NCBI GenBank assembly: GCA_035487355.1
Contig: DATHMF010000109.1
Coordinates: 1 to 64,000, forward strand
DNA length: 64,000 nucleotides
Source of the DNA: Terriglobales bacterium
GTDB lineage: Bacteria > Acidobacteriota > Terriglobia > Terriglobales > Acidobacteriaceae
Reading direction: 5' to 3'
Of the stretch, positions 36,152 through 44,852 are shown piece after piece. Within the stretch, counting starts at the first letter, position 1. Every line of letters begins with the position of its first letter. The translations under genes were made by a program, and so were the position numbers. A model generated the notes under the pieces. The model did not search any database. It saw only the letters and a list, made by a program, of their open reading frames with translations, and was not told the origin of the DNA.

Positions 36152-37279
36152 ATGATTAAGATCGAAGCCATCACGCTGCGCGAGATCCGCATGCCGCTGG
36201 TGCACTTCTTTGAGACCAGCTTTAGCCGGACTTATGACCGTCGCATTCTTCTGATTTGCCTTCATTGCCAAGGAATAGAGGCCTGGGGAGAGTGCGTCGC
36301 CGGAGAGGGTCCGCACTATTCCGAAGAATCCATTGATACCGCCTGGTATGTGACTCGTGAATATTTAGCGCCTGCCATCCTGGGAAAAACTCTCGAACGC
36401 GGTGGTGATTCCGTGCCTTTGTTTGCTGCAGTTCGCGGGCATCGTATGGCCAAGGCCGCAGTTGAGAATGCGTTGTGGCACGCTGAATCTATAGAGAAGG
36501 GAGTTCCTCTCTGGAACCTGCTGGGTGGCACACGCTCTGAAGTTCCGTGTGGAGTTTCCATCGGCATACAGGACTCAGTCGAACAACTGCTGGAAAAAAT
36601 CCAAATCGAATTGGCTTCTGGCTACCAGCGCATCAAAGTCAAGATCAAACCCGGTTGGGATGTTAGCGTGATCGAACGCATTCGTGCCCGTTGGCCCAAG
36701 ATTGTGCTGAGCTGCGATGCCAATTCTGCCTACACACTCGAAGACGCCAACCATCTCATGAAGCTTGATGCCTTCAACCTGTTAATGATTGAACAGCCCT
36801 TATGGAACGATGACGTCTACTTCCATGCCCGGCTGCAAAAGCAGCTTAAGACCGCAATTTGCCTGGATGAAAGCATTCGCTCAGCGCGCGACGCGCAAAT
36901 GGCTATCGAACTTGGCTCCTGCCGCATCGTGAATATCAAAGTGGGGCGGGTGGGCGGCTTCAGTGAAGCGATTGCCGTGCACAACACCTGCAAGGCTGCA
37001 GGAATTCCGGTGTGGTGCGGCGGAATGTTGGAATCCGGCATCGGACGCACCCAAAACCTCGCGCTTTCCACCCTTGAGAATTTCATCTTGCCGGGAGATG
37101 TTTCCGCCTCCAAGCGTTATTGGAAAGAGGACATCATCGAACCCGAAGTCCTGGTATCACCCCAGGGTACGATTCAAGTCTCGAATCAAGTGGGGATCGG
37201 TCACGCAATCCGAAAAGATTTGATTCAACGGCTCACGGTAAGAGAAGAAACGTTGAGCGCTGTTTCTGCCGGAATCTGA
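36152..37279 (+). CDS. o-Succinylbenzoate synthase / N-succinylamino acid racemase (enolase superfamily)
   Basis: The product has 375 residues with the MLE-subgroup layout: an N-terminal capping domain (1-120, EIRMPLVHFFETSFSRTYDR), then a barrel with the acid-base Lys pair in IKVKIKPGWD (about 161-170) and NIKVGRVGG (K263), and metal ligands Asp in SCDANSAY (D189), Glu in MIEQP (E214) and Asp in CLDES (D239). All catalytic residues are present. The family contains menaquinone OSBS and NSAR enzymes that cannot be separated by eye. The COG3375 GNAT directly upstream, and the absence of other men genes here, favour N-succinylamino acid racemase in a D- to L-amino acid route. The third enzyme, an L-desuccinylase, is not in the window. 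Confidence 0.85.
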   Translation: MIKIEAITLREIRMPLVHFFETSFSRTYDRRILLICLHCQGIEAWGECVAGEGPHYSEESIDTAWYVTREYLAPAILGKTLERGGDSVPLFAAVRGHRMAKAAVENALWHAESIEKGVPLWNLLGGTRSEVPCGVSIGIQDSVEQLLEKIQIELASGYQRIKVKIKPGWDVSVIERIRARWPKIVLSCDANSAYTLEDANHLMKLDAFNLLMIEQPLWNDDVYFHARLQKQLKTAICLDESIRSARDAQMAIELGSCRIVNIKVGRVGGFSEAIAVHNTCKAAGIPVWCGGMLESGIGRTQNLALSTLENFILPGDVSASKRYWKEDIIEPEVLVSPQGTIQVSNQVGIGHAIRKDLIQRLTVREETLSAVSAGI

Positions 37280-37281
37280 TT

Positions 37282-38250
37282 CTATTTTGCCGGGGCTTTT
37301 GAATCGCCGCTTTGCTGCACAGCCAGTTGCGTATTTTGTTGCTTGAGCACTTCTACTGCTTCGGCCAGAGAGAGGTGGGGCGGAGCAGGACGAAAGCTGC
37401 CGGTAATTTCCTTTTCGTCAATATTCAGCTTCTTAAACAGGAGCACGCGCCCGGTAAGCCGCATCTTCAGCATACAAACCCCCTGGCGGTGGGGACCGAT
37501 CTTCGATTGTTCCACTTCAAATTCACCACCCTTATCGAGATGACCGAAGATCCCCCATCCGAAGTTGACCTCCTGCGTTAGCTTCGCCACAATTTTGACC
37601 AGGCGCTTTTCGGCGTTATCCATAAGCATGGTGCCTTCCATGCCGTGATAAACCTGCGTCTCGCGGTTTGGCGGATTAAAGTTGGGATTGGGCTTAAAAC
37701 GTATTCGCACCAGTTGGCCATACTGAGCAGAATCTTCCCGCCCGTCGTATTCAAAAATGAAGGCATCCGGCATGGCTTTCACTATCTTGTTGATGTGTTC
37801 CTCCTCCTCTTTTTGTTCTTTGCGGAGCTTCTTGGGGAACTCAGGATCTGCTGCCTGTTTTTGCAGACGCGCATCTTCTTTTTCTTGCTGCTGGGCAGTA
37901 AGTGGCTGGTCATTGATCGCAATCAGCCGGCCAATGGCGCCTTCATCGGTCTCAACATATTCTTTGGTTTGTTCGCCGCTCGGAGTCAGCCTGCGTACGA
38001 CGTAGAAGTACTTTTCATCGCTGGGCGTCTGCTTGAGTTCATTTTCGATCACCTGCCGTACAAGTTCGCTGGCCGAAGCAGGCAAGGGCGGTTTGGCGAT
38101 CTGAGCAGAGCAGCAACTCTCCGACCCCGACTGCTGACCGTTTGTTGCATTGGATTGAGCGCTAGATTGAATTCCTAGAAAAAAAGCTAAGAACGCGGCC
38201 AAAAGCGCCGAAGACGACACGCTTCCCCTCGTGCACCCACAACACTGCAT
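37282..38250 (-). CDS. Secreted protein of unknown function, 322 aa
   Basis: It has a signal peptide (about 1-31, ALLAAFLAFFLGIQSSAQS) preceded by CCGC, then a Cys pair (ESCCSAQ), a helical charged segment (about 110-155, QQQEKEDARLQKQAADPEFPK) and a beta-rich C-terminal half (about 165-300) with FIFEYDGREDSAQYGQLVRIRFKPNPNFNPP and GMEGTMLMDNAEKRLVKI. The second half resembles LolA/MucB-like lipid-binding sheets only in general pattern. I do not recognise the family; similar secreted proteins are common in Acidobacteriota. It converges on the NSAR gene with only two bases between stops. Confidence 0.7.
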   Translation of the reverse strand: MQCCGCTRGSVSSSALLAAFLAFFLGIQSSAQSNATNGQQSGSESCCSAQIAKPPLPASASELVRQVIENELKQTPSDEKYFYVVRRLTPSGEQTKEYVETDEGAIGRLIAINDQPLTAQQQEKEDARLQKQAADPEFPKKLRKEQKEEEEHINKIVKAMPDAFIFEYDGREDSAQYGQLVRIRFKPNPNFNPPNRETQVYHGMEGTMLMDNAEKRLVKIVAKLTQEVNFGWGIFGHLDKGGEFEVEQSKIGPHRQGVCMLKMRLTGRVLLFKKLNIDEKEITGSFRPAPPHLSLAEAVEVLKQQNTQLAVQQSGDSKAPAK

Positions 38251-38644
38251 AAACCCTGTTTATGATTAGACGGTTTTTGCGCATTTTCCGTTGCTCGCAC
38301 ATAGGTTTAATTTCGCGTTTTTGGGTTATTTTCAGCATGAATTGAAAAAGAAAAGTCGGCTTCGAGGAGGAGAAATATGAGTGTTAGCCCCGGAAACCGC
38401 ACATAAGATGCACGGCCTCTGATAAATATATACTCATTAGTTACCCCTGCATTCCACCCCTGTGTTATTGCATTCTCAGGTGGTTTGCCCGCTGGTAAGA
38501 ACCTTTTCTTTTGAGGCAGGGCTTTTCTTTGAGAGCAGGAAGGCAGTATAGTGTCCAGAACGCCGTCATGATCTCTACTGCTTAAACTGCCGAGTCAACC
38601 TTGGCGATCAGATCAACCTGCGTGAACATCCTTGGAGAAAACTT
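38251..38644. other. Gap upstream of bactofilin, with a 9-codon frame behind a perfect ribosome site
   Basis: No long gene is present. At 38377-38406 a mini-frame (MSVSPGNRT, stop TAA) follows GAGGAGGAG at ideal spacing, 240 bases before the bactofilin start. It could be a leader peptide or the remnant of a lost gene. The remainder is AT-rich with no clear hairpin. No terminator is seen. Confidence 0.4.
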
Positions 38645-39217
38645 ATGTGGAAAGCGCGTCCTGAAGAAAAGCCATCCGGCTCAGCGGCCCCGGCCCCGAG
38701 CACGACCAATACCCCAACTAGCACTACTACCCCAGCTACGACTGCTGCAACTAATGCTGCCGGCGCTGGCAATACATCTGCGTCTACTGCCCGTCCGGCT
38801 CTTACGCCACAACGTCCGGCTGAAAATTTCCGTGCCGAAGTCGCCCACATCGGCAAATCCGTGCTGATCAAAGGAGAACTTTCTGGCAGCGAAGATCTTT
38901 ATCTCGATGGTGAAGTTGAAGGTAACGTTGACCTGAAGCAGCATAGTCTGACAGTCGGCCCGCATGGCCGTGTACGCGCCAACATTCGTGCTCGTGAGGT
39001 AATCGTGCACGGTAAAGTTGACGGGAACATAGCCGGGGACGAAAAGGTTGAGCTGAAAAAGTCGGCTGTCCTTACCGGGGATATCACTACTCAGCGCATC
39101 ATGATCGAAGACGGCGCGTACTTCAAAGGGGCCATAGATCTTCAGAAAGAGAAAGAAGGAAAATCGCACTCCGCGGAGCACCGCCGCGAGATAAGCCTCA
39201 GCGCGTCGGCAGGATAA
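38645..39217 (+). CDS. Bactofilin
   Basis: The product has 190 residues: a Thr/Ala/Pro-rich disordered N-tail (about 10-60), then the bactofilin beta-helix (about 64-165; IGKSVLIKGELSGSEDLYLD, GEVEGNVDL, GRVRANIRAREVIVHGKVDG) and a short charged tail. Bactofilins polymerise without nucleotide into membrane-associated filaments that place cell-wall or envelope enzymes. ATG 38645 follows GGAG at seven bases. A methyltransferase-like gene begins eight bases after the stop and is probably co-transcribed. The disordered N-tail is longer than in minimal bactofilins, as is common in large-genome soil bacteria. Confidence 0.92.
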   Translation: MWKARPEEKPSGSAAPAPSTTNTPTSTTTPATTAATNAAGAGNTSASTARPALTPQRPAENFRAEVAHIGKSVLIKGELSGSEDLYLDGEVEGNVDLKQHSLTVGPHGRVRANIRAREVIVHGKVDGNIAGDEKVELKKSAVLTGDITTQRIMIEDGAYFKGAIDLQKEKEGKSHSAEHRREISLSASAG

Positions 39218-39225
39218 AATTTTTG

Positions 39226-39879
39226 ATGCCGCAGTTTTTCAAGTTGTTTCGCAATTCTTCAACCACGGCTGGAGCGCCGCCGTTAGCGTCATCGCAAGAG
39301 CGCGTGTCGCGGCACTCCACCGGTTTTCAGGAATTCACCAAGGTCATACATGCGGGGGAAGGGCTCGCGGTCCTGGATCTGGGGCCGACCTCGCCCGACA
39401 ATATCCACTGCATCACCTCGCTCGGACACAAAATCTATAACGTAGATGTACTGCTGGCTTCCACGGATCCTGCCCTGCTGCGCAAAACCGAGGATGGCGC
39501 CGTTACCTTGGATGTAGAACAGTTCTTTGCAGAGAATCTTGTCTTCCGGGGAGAGCAATTCGATGCTGTCATGCTCTGGAGTGTCGCCGACTATCTGCCC
39601 GAGCCTCTGGTGAAGCCTTTAGTTGAGCGTATCCACAGCGTAATGAGGCCGGGAGGAATGCTGTTGGGTTTCTTCCACACCAAAGACGCCGGTCCCCAGG
39701 CTCCTTATCATCGTTATCACATTGCTGGTCCCGATACCCTTGAGTTGCAGCAAGTGCCGCGCTTCCGCCTGCAGCGTGTCTTCAATAATCGGCACATCGA
39801 AAATCTTTTTCAGAACTTTAAGTCCCTGAAATTCTTCCTCACGCGCGACCATACTCGTGAAGTGCTGGTTGTGCGCTAA
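39226..39879 (+). CDS. Class I SAM-dependent methyltransferase-like protein
   Basis: ATG 39226 is preferred over the TTG at 39223. The 217-residue protein has a diverged Rossmann fold: motif I is AVLDLGPTSPDNIHCI (about 48-63; the usual GxGxG is replaced by GPTSPDN), motif II YNVDVLLA, motif IV FDAVMLWSVADYLPEP (about 110-125), and the post-motif IHSVMRPGGMLLGFFH. It may methylate an envelope substrate; none can be named. The replaced glycine motif is shared by a known acidobacterial subgroup only as far as I recall, so binding of SAM needs testing. It forms a likely operon with bactofilin, eight bases upstream. Confidence 0.7.
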   Translation: MPQFFKLFRNSSTTAGAPPLASSQERVSRHSTGFQEFTKVIHAGEGLAVLDLGPTSPDNIHCITSLGHKIYNVDVLLASTDPALLRKTEDGAVTLDVEQFFAENLVFRGEQFDAVMLWSVADYLPEPLVKPLVERIHSVMRPGGMLLGFFHTKDAGPQAPYHRYHIAGPDTLELQQVPRFRLQRVFNNRHIENLFQNFKSLKFFLTRDHTREVLVVR

Positions 39880-39892
39880 GGGACCGTCGGCA

Positions 39893-41002
39893 TCAAACCG
39901 CAATCCTTGTAGCTTTAAGCAGAGACTCGGTAGTCCCGGTCATCTGGATGAGACGAGCAAGCGGCATACGCACCACGCCCGGCAAGCTGATCATCTTTCG
40001 CAACCAGCGGGCGCGCTGAAATGCGGGAAGCAGTCTTGCATTGTACTCATGGCTGTAAATTTCAACTGCCATGCGTAAATTAAATTCTTTTTTCAAAAAT
40101 CCTGTTAAAGCCTGGGCCGCCAGAATTCCGCTGTGCAGGGCCAAGGTCATGCCGTCTCCGACAAAGGGATCAATAAATCCGGCAGCGTCTCCGGCGTTAA
40201 TGATTTTCCCCTCGATGGGCGCCGGCTTTCTGAAATAAAGCGGAGATGTGGTTACAGTCTCCATCACCGGGATCCAATCCTGGCTGTCCCGGTAAAGCTC
40301 AGGATGCAGCATGAACACTTCACCCAGAGTCGTTGCTGCTTCAGCGCGGACCATGGCACAGGCGTTTACTCGCTCCAGCCCAACCGGTTGCACTCCACAA
40401 TAGCCGCCGTTGAAGAGATAAAGATCAATCACGCCCGAGCGGGAAGAGGTAGCTTCTGCAAAATGGGCTTTCAGCCCAATCCACTTGATGTTATGACAGC
40501 CGTTCCGGTCCCTGGTTTTGGTTCTGTTGAAGATGGACCATCTCCCGGCCGCATTGATAAGCGCGGCTGAGTGAATGTTGGCACGCTCGATTGTAATTTC
40601 AAATGGGCCGTCTCCCTGCACTTTAAGGACCGGGCACTTCTCGCAGCATTCAGCGCCCAACTTCTCCGCTTGCTTCCATAGTGCGGAATCTAAATCAAAG
40701 CGGGTGATGCTGGCGGCCGGCGGCCGGACGGGTGCGGAGAGAGTGCGGCCGTCAACATGAATATTGGCTTGAACAATGGGTGGGGCTTGATTCACCAGCA
40801 GGGAAACTTCGTCCGCTTCCAGCAATTTATCGAGCGCGGCGCAGCCTTCGGGTGAGACGAATTCTCCGCAAACTTTATGCCGGGGATAAAATCCGCGCTC
40901 CAACACCAGGACCCGGGCTTGCGGTACAGAACGCATAAGGGTGATTGCGGCCGCGCACCCTGCCAGCCCCCCGCCGACGATTACCAGATCGTATTCACGC
41001 AT
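39893..41002 (-). CDS. FAD-dependent oxidoreductase, geranylgeranyl-reductase type
   Basis: The 369-residue protein starts with the FAD-binding motif DLVIVGGGLAGCAAAITLM (5-23), then YPRHKVCGEFVSPEG (about 40-54; a signature of this reductase/hydroxylase group), TRFDLDSAL, and the C-terminal GDAAGFIDPFVGDGMTLALHSG (about 268-289) that closes the FAD site. Members reduce or oxidise lipid-like and polyketide substrates. The methyltransferase 22 bases upstream (41690-41025) is read first, and such pairs often follow a type III polyketide synthase in other bacteria; that gene is not seen here. It is probably soluble or membrane-associated. Confidence 0.85.
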   Translation of the reverse strand: MREYDLVIVGGGLAGCAAAITLMRSVPQARVLVLERGFYPRHKVCGEFVSPEGCAALDKLLEADEVSLLVNQAPPIVQANIHVDGRTLSAPVRPPAASITRFDLDSALWKQAEKLGAECCEKCPVLKVQGDGPFEITIERANIHSAALINAAGRWSIFNRTKTRDRNGCHNIKWIGLKAHFAEATSSRSGVIDLYLFNGGYCGVQPVGLERVNACAMVRAEAATTLGEVFMLHPELYRDSQDWIPVMETVTTSPLYFRKPAPIEGKIINAGDAAGFIDPFVGDGMTLALHSGILAAQALTGFLKKEFNLRMAVEIYSHEYNARLLPAFQRARWLRKMISLPGVVRMPLARLIQMTGTTESLLKATRIAV

Positions 41003-41024
41003 TCTGTGCTCATCTAATTATCAC

Positions 41025-41690
41025 TCATTGCGCCCAAACGATTGCACCCATGCGAAAAAGATAATGCTTGCTGATTTCAGTGCGGATTGCCCTGGTTTTG
41101 CTTAACATATCGCGCAGCTCCTCCGGCGTATACGAGCGCCGTATGGAAACCGGTCCGTCGTGGCGCGTGAGCCGGCTGCGAAAAAGAGGAAACCCGGCAT
41201 AGACCAGCGCCAAATGAAAACCGTGACGGCGCAAGTCGTTGATGAGCACAGCCACCCGCGCGACCCGCAGCGCTTCACTTGCGAACTGGATAATCTCTGC
41301 CGGCTCCAGGTGATGAACAAAAGTCGAGCAGGCCACCAGATCAAAGCTTTTATCAGCAAAAGGCAGGGACAGGGCATCACCGACAACAGTTGTGAAGTTA
41401 CCGTTGAGATGCGAAAAATTTCTGTCTAACAGAGTCGCGTCAACGGTAATTCCTTTTTGACCTAGGCTGGTGCGCACGGCAGCGGCAATGTCTCCCGAAG
41501 CTCCCGCGACATCCAGCAGCGAGAATTGCTTCTGCCCCGTCCGGGCGGCGACTTTTTGGATTAATTGTGTAACTGTGCGAATGCTGCCAAACCAGCGGTT
41601 GATTCGCTGCAGGTCGGCCAGGGAAGAGGCGACCTCGCAGGTGTTTCCGGCATCGCTATCGAGCAGTTCGGGTGTGACAGTGCGTTTCAT
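41025..41690 (-). CDS. Class I SAM-dependent methyltransferase
   Basis: An upstream start at 41753 would translate the dispersed AATTACC repeat (…YPITQF), so ATG 41690 (MKRTVTPELLDSDAG) is chosen. The 221-residue product has motif I SLLDVAGASGDIAAAV (about 58-73), motif II VDATLLDRNF, FDLVACSTFVHHLEP (about 118-132) and the later VLINDLRRHGFHL. It resembles the UbiE-like enzymes paired with FAD oxidoreductases. The next gene on the same strand, 22 bases on, is such an oxidoreductase. The target is probably a small lipid or polyketide; this is inference from the pairing. Confidence 0.85.
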   Translation of the reverse strand: MKRTVTPELLDSDAGNTCEVASSLADLQRINRWFGSIRTVTQLIQKVAARTGQKQFSLLDVAGASGDIAAAVRTSLGQKGITVDATLLDRNFSHLNGNFTTVVGDALSLPFADKSFDLVACSTFVHHLEPAEIIQFASEALRVARVAVLINDLRRHGFHLALVYAGFPLFRSRLTRHDGPVSIRRSYTPEELRDMLSKTRAIRTEISKHYLFRMGAIVWAQ

Positions 41691-41797
41691 GAATTGAGTA
41701 ATTGGATAATCGGGTAACTGTCTAATTTGACCTACTGCTTGTGATTTGCGCAACGGCTCAATTCCACAATTACCAAATTACACAATTACTCAATTCT
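41691..41797. repeat. AATTACC-type low-complexity repeat between two genes
   Basis: The 107 bases between the methyltransferase start and the ABC gene stop consist largely of GAATTGAGTAATTGGATAAT-like and CAATTACCAAATTACAC-like runs on alternating sides of a short unique core. The same pattern recurs at 60767-60862. The repeat abuts the methyltransferase start codon directly. Confidence 0.7.
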
Positions 41798-43543
41798 TCA
41801 AACCTCGGCCAACTCTTCTTCCAGTAACTGCTTGTTATACAGATCGGTGTAATAGCCGTTGCGTGCAATCAATTCTTCGTGTGTCCCTAGTTCGACGATA
41901 CTGCCTTCGTGCAAGACGGCAATCCGGTCGGCATTGCGCACGGTGGAGACGCGATGCGAAATGAATATGGTTGTCCGTTCGCGCATGACCTCGCGCAGAT
42001 GAGTCAGAATTTTTTCTTCCGTGTGGGTATCAACGCTGGAGAGAGCGTCATCCAGAATCAAAATCCGCGGGTCGCGCAGAATGGCGCGCGCAATCGCAGT
42101 GCGCTGCTTTTGCCCGCCGGAAAGCGTAATGCCACGCTCGCCCACCATGGTGGAATATTTTTCCGGGAATTCTTCAATGTCCCCGGCAATATTGGCGGCC
42201 TCGGCTGCCTGGCGAATCTGGTCATCGCTTGCGTTCTCCGTACCCAGGGCAACGTTTTCGCGGAGTGTGTCGCTGAACAGAAAAGTTTCCTGAGGTACGA
42301 ACCCGATGCTGCTACGCAGTTTACTCAGGGAGAACTCTCGAATAGGACGTCCGTCGAGCAGCACCGCGCCCGGGGCAGCATCGTAGATGCGCGGAATCAA
42401 ATTCACCAGCGTAGATTTTCCCGAACCGGTAGGACCGACTACAGCCAGGCTGGTTCCAGCGGGGATCTGCAGGTTGACGTTTTTGAGAACGGGCACTCCG
42501 TTGTAGCTGAAGTCCAGGTTGCGAAACTCAATTTCACCGCGAATCGGCCCAGCGCCGGTGGTCTGCGGCACAAGGTCATCGGTGATCTCGGCCTTTTCCG
42601 CAAAGATTTCATTGATTCGTCCCATAGATGCGGTGCCGCGCTGAAAAATGTTCAAGACCCAGCCCAGGGCGATAATCGGCCAGGTGAGCTGCACCATGTA
42701 AGTATTGAAGGCCACGAAATCACCCACGGTCATGCGACCCAGGAGTACCTCGCGTCCGCCAAGCCATAAGACCAGGACGACGGCCAGTCCCAGCAACAGC
42801 TCGAGCGTCGGCCAAAGCATTCCCATCAGGCGGACCAGCAGCAGGCTTCGCCGGATATATTCCTGATTCGCAGCCTCGAAGGCCTTGATCTCGGCCCTTT
42901 CCTGCACATAGGCGCGCAGCACGCGGGCGCCTGAAAAATTCTCCTGAGCGCGCGCCGAGATGTCAGAAAACATCGCCTGGATGCGTTCAAAACGTTCATG
43001 GATCCGCCGGCCAAAGTACTGCACAATCACGCTGACCAGGGGAAGCGGCAAGAAGGCCCAGGTGGTCAATCTTGGGCTGATGTGCCACATGAAAACCAGG
43101 GCAGCAGCGGTGAAGACAATGGTATTGGCCGAATACATAATGGCCGGCCCCAGCAGCATGCGGACCGCATTCAGATCATTGGTCGCGCGCGCCATAATGT
43201 CGCCGGTGCGCGTGCGCTGGTAGTAGGAATAGGAAAGTCCTTCCAAGTGGCGGAACAGGTCGTTGCGCAAATCGAACTCGATCTCGCGCGAGATACCAAT
43301 CAGCTTCCAGCGGGTCAAGAATTGAAAAATCCCCTTGGAGAAGGCAATCGCAACCAGCACGAGGGAGTAATACACCAACTTGTGGCTGGTAACGCCGCCG
43401 TTAAGATCGTCCACGGCATGTTTGATGATTTGGGGAAAGTAGACCCAGATGCCGTTGGTCAACAACACCGAGATCGCACCGAGGAAAAAGCCCCAGCGGT
43501 ATCTCCATAAATATGGCTTCAAGGCGCCTAGGTTCTTGAACAT
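41798..43543 (-). CDS. ABC exporter half-transporter (MsbA/MdlB type)
   Basis: The 581-residue protein has six transmembrane helices fused to an ATPase. The membrane domain (about 1-315) includes LEGLSYSYYQRTRTGDIMARATNDLNAVR, the classical exporter coupling region. The ATPase (about 335-575) has Walker A GPTGSGKST, Q-loop FVPQETFLFSDTLRENVA, signature LSGGQKQR, Walker B ILILDDALSSVD and the H-loop ISHR; all are intact. It should act as a homodimer or with a partner half-transporter, exporting lipid, drug or peptide. No partner is adjacent. The gene is alone on the minus strand with repeat-rich zones on both sides. Confidence 0.93.
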   Translation of the reverse strand: MFKNLGALKPYLWRYRWGFFLGAISVLLTNGIWVYFPQIIKHAVDDLNGGVTSHKLVYYSLVLVAIAFSKGIFQFLTRWKLIGISREIEFDLRNDLFRHLEGLSYSYYQRTRTGDIMARATNDLNAVRMLLGPAIMYSANTIVFTAAALVFMWHISPRLTTWAFLPLPLVSVIVQYFGRRIHERFERIQAMFSDISARAQENFSGARVLRAYVQERAEIKAFEAANQEYIRRSLLLVRLMGMLWPTLELLLGLAVVLVLWLGGREVLLGRMTVGDFVAFNTYMVQLTWPIIALGWVLNIFQRGTASMGRINEIFAEKAEITDDLVPQTTGAGPIRGEIEFRNLDFSYNGVPVLKNVNLQIPAGTSLAVVGPTGSGKSTLVNLIPRIYDAAPGAVLLDGRPIREFSLSKLRSSIGFVPQETFLFSDTLRENVALGTENASDDQIRQAAEAANIAGDIEEFPEKYSTMVGERGITLSGGQKQRTAIARAILRDPRILILDDALSSVDTHTEEKILTHLREVMRERTTIFISHRVSTVRNADRIAVLHEGSIVELGTHEELIARNGYYTDLYNKQLLEEELAEV

Positions 43544-44132
43544 CTCTGTATAGACGATTTTAGCAGCCCAAGCGCCGCAAAATTATTGGAGCTAGAATCG
43601 CCTGCTCTCCTTTCCACAACATAGCCTCGTTTTTTACTCTGTTCAGGTGGTGAGGAGTGGGTACTTGCTAGGTGGTAAGTGAGCCCCAAAAATAACGCTG
43701 ATCACCGCATATCTAGCGGCGAAAGTTGATGTGGGTGGAACACTTGCTGCTCTAAACCCAGTCGTCAGTCCTCAGTCCTCAGCAAAAGCAACCGCAAAGG
43801 CTTTTCGCCGCGGATGAACGCGGATCAACGCTGATTTTCCGGAAGATTTGTGCGGCCCCCCACTTGCTAGCTTGTGTCTGGAGTGCCCCAAATCGCGTCT
43901 GACCCGCGTCATTACTGGCGAAAATCAATTCGGGGTGGGGTACTAGCTGAGCAGGTGGGGCAGGTATCAGTATCTCAGAGATAGTACGCAGTACTCGGTA
44001 CTCAGACAACAAATTTTCAAAGACCACAAGGGGCAATACCCCCCCGCATTCTGGAATGCGGTTAAGAAAAACACACCACAAGACAATGATGGGCTAAGAT
44101 TCCTCAAAAACCAAGGTTTTGATACCACTTTT
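43544..44132. repeat. Gene-free repeat zone between the ABC transporter and the racemase
   Basis: It holds diverged minus-strand copies of the 90-bp unit (about 43635-43755 and 43855-43970), CAGTCCTCAGTCCTCAGC-type runs (43766-43785 and 43983-44005), the CCGCGGATGAACGCGG repeat (about 43808-43824) and the 130-bp unit copy 2 (44003-44132), which reaches the last bases of the racemase gene. Frames with MWCVFLNRIPECGG are repeat artefacts. Confidence 0.65.
44003..44132 (-). repeat. Dispersed 130-bp repeat, copy 2
   Basis: This is the reverse-oriented homologue of 26531-26660, with the central hairpin CCGCATTCCAGAATGCGG. It ends one base before the racemase stop codon (TAG, 44135-44133). Confidence 0.75.
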
Positions 44133-44852
44133 CTACTGCACCGCCCGGCGCAGCGCCGCCCGTGCAAGCAAGCGTGTGGAATCTAGCGTCGGTAGCGGAG
44201 AATTCGAGTCATTCATGATCAACGGGATCTCGGTGCAGCCCAGCACGACGGCGTCGCAGCCCTCGTCTTTTTTCTGTCCGTCTGGCATCTGTCCGGTTTT
44301 CATCCGTTCGATGACCTGCTGAAAATAAGCGACTGCCTCGGGCTTGAAGACGCCGTAAACCAACTCATCCATGATGATGCGATTGATTTCTTCGCGTTCT
44401 GTGGTATTCGGGCGCACATACTTCACGCCGCGGGCTGTGAGCTTCTCTGGATAGACCTCGCTTTCGACGAGCCAGCGAGTTCCGGTCAGGCCGAGGCGTC
44501 TGAACCCGCGTTCGACGGCCTCGGCGGCGACGACCTCGGCGATGTGCAGCCAGGGAAGCGGCGACCGCGGTTCAACATAAGCGAGCGCCCGGTGGATGGT
44601 GCTATCGGGGCAGATCAGAAAATCGGCGCCGATTTTCGCGAGCTTATTTGCGGAGGAGAGCATCAGTTCGCCTACGCCCTGCCAGTCGTCGCGGTAGATG
44701 CATTTCATGTACTCGGCGAGCGAGTGCGTGTGCATCGAAACCTCGGGATGAGCGTGCGCGCCGAGAAGCTGCGCGCCTTCCACGCAGATGGTCCGATAAC
44801 AAAGAGCCGCGCCTTCGGCGGAGCAGGCGACAATACCGATGTGCTGGGGCAT
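44133..44852 (-). CDS. Aspartate/glutamate racemase family protein
   Basis: The 239-residue protein begins HIGIVACSAEGAALCYRTI, the N-terminal motif of the Asp/Glu racemase superfamily, and has the second catalytic motif GCTEIPL (about residues 209-215) with its Cys. At the position of the first catalytic motif (usually CNTxH) it reads PDSTIH (about 83-88), so the first Cys appears replaced by Asp, although a Cys lies two residues earlier (ICPDST). Some racemases of this family keep only one Cys and act on one enantiomer direction or a different substrate. The gene is alone; repeats lie downstream. Confidence 0.8.
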   Translation of the reverse strand: MPQHIGIVACSAEGAALCYRTICVEGAQLLGAHAHPEVSMHTHSLAEYMKCIYRDDWQGVGELMLSSANKLAKIGADFLICPDSTIHRALAYVEPRSPLPWLHIAEVVAAEAVERGFRRLGLTGTRWLVESEVYPEKLTARGVKYVRPNTTEREEINRIIMDELVYGVFKPEAVAYFQQVIERMKTGQMPDGQKKDEGCDAVVLGCTEIPLIMNDSNSPLPTLDSTRLLARAALRRAVQ

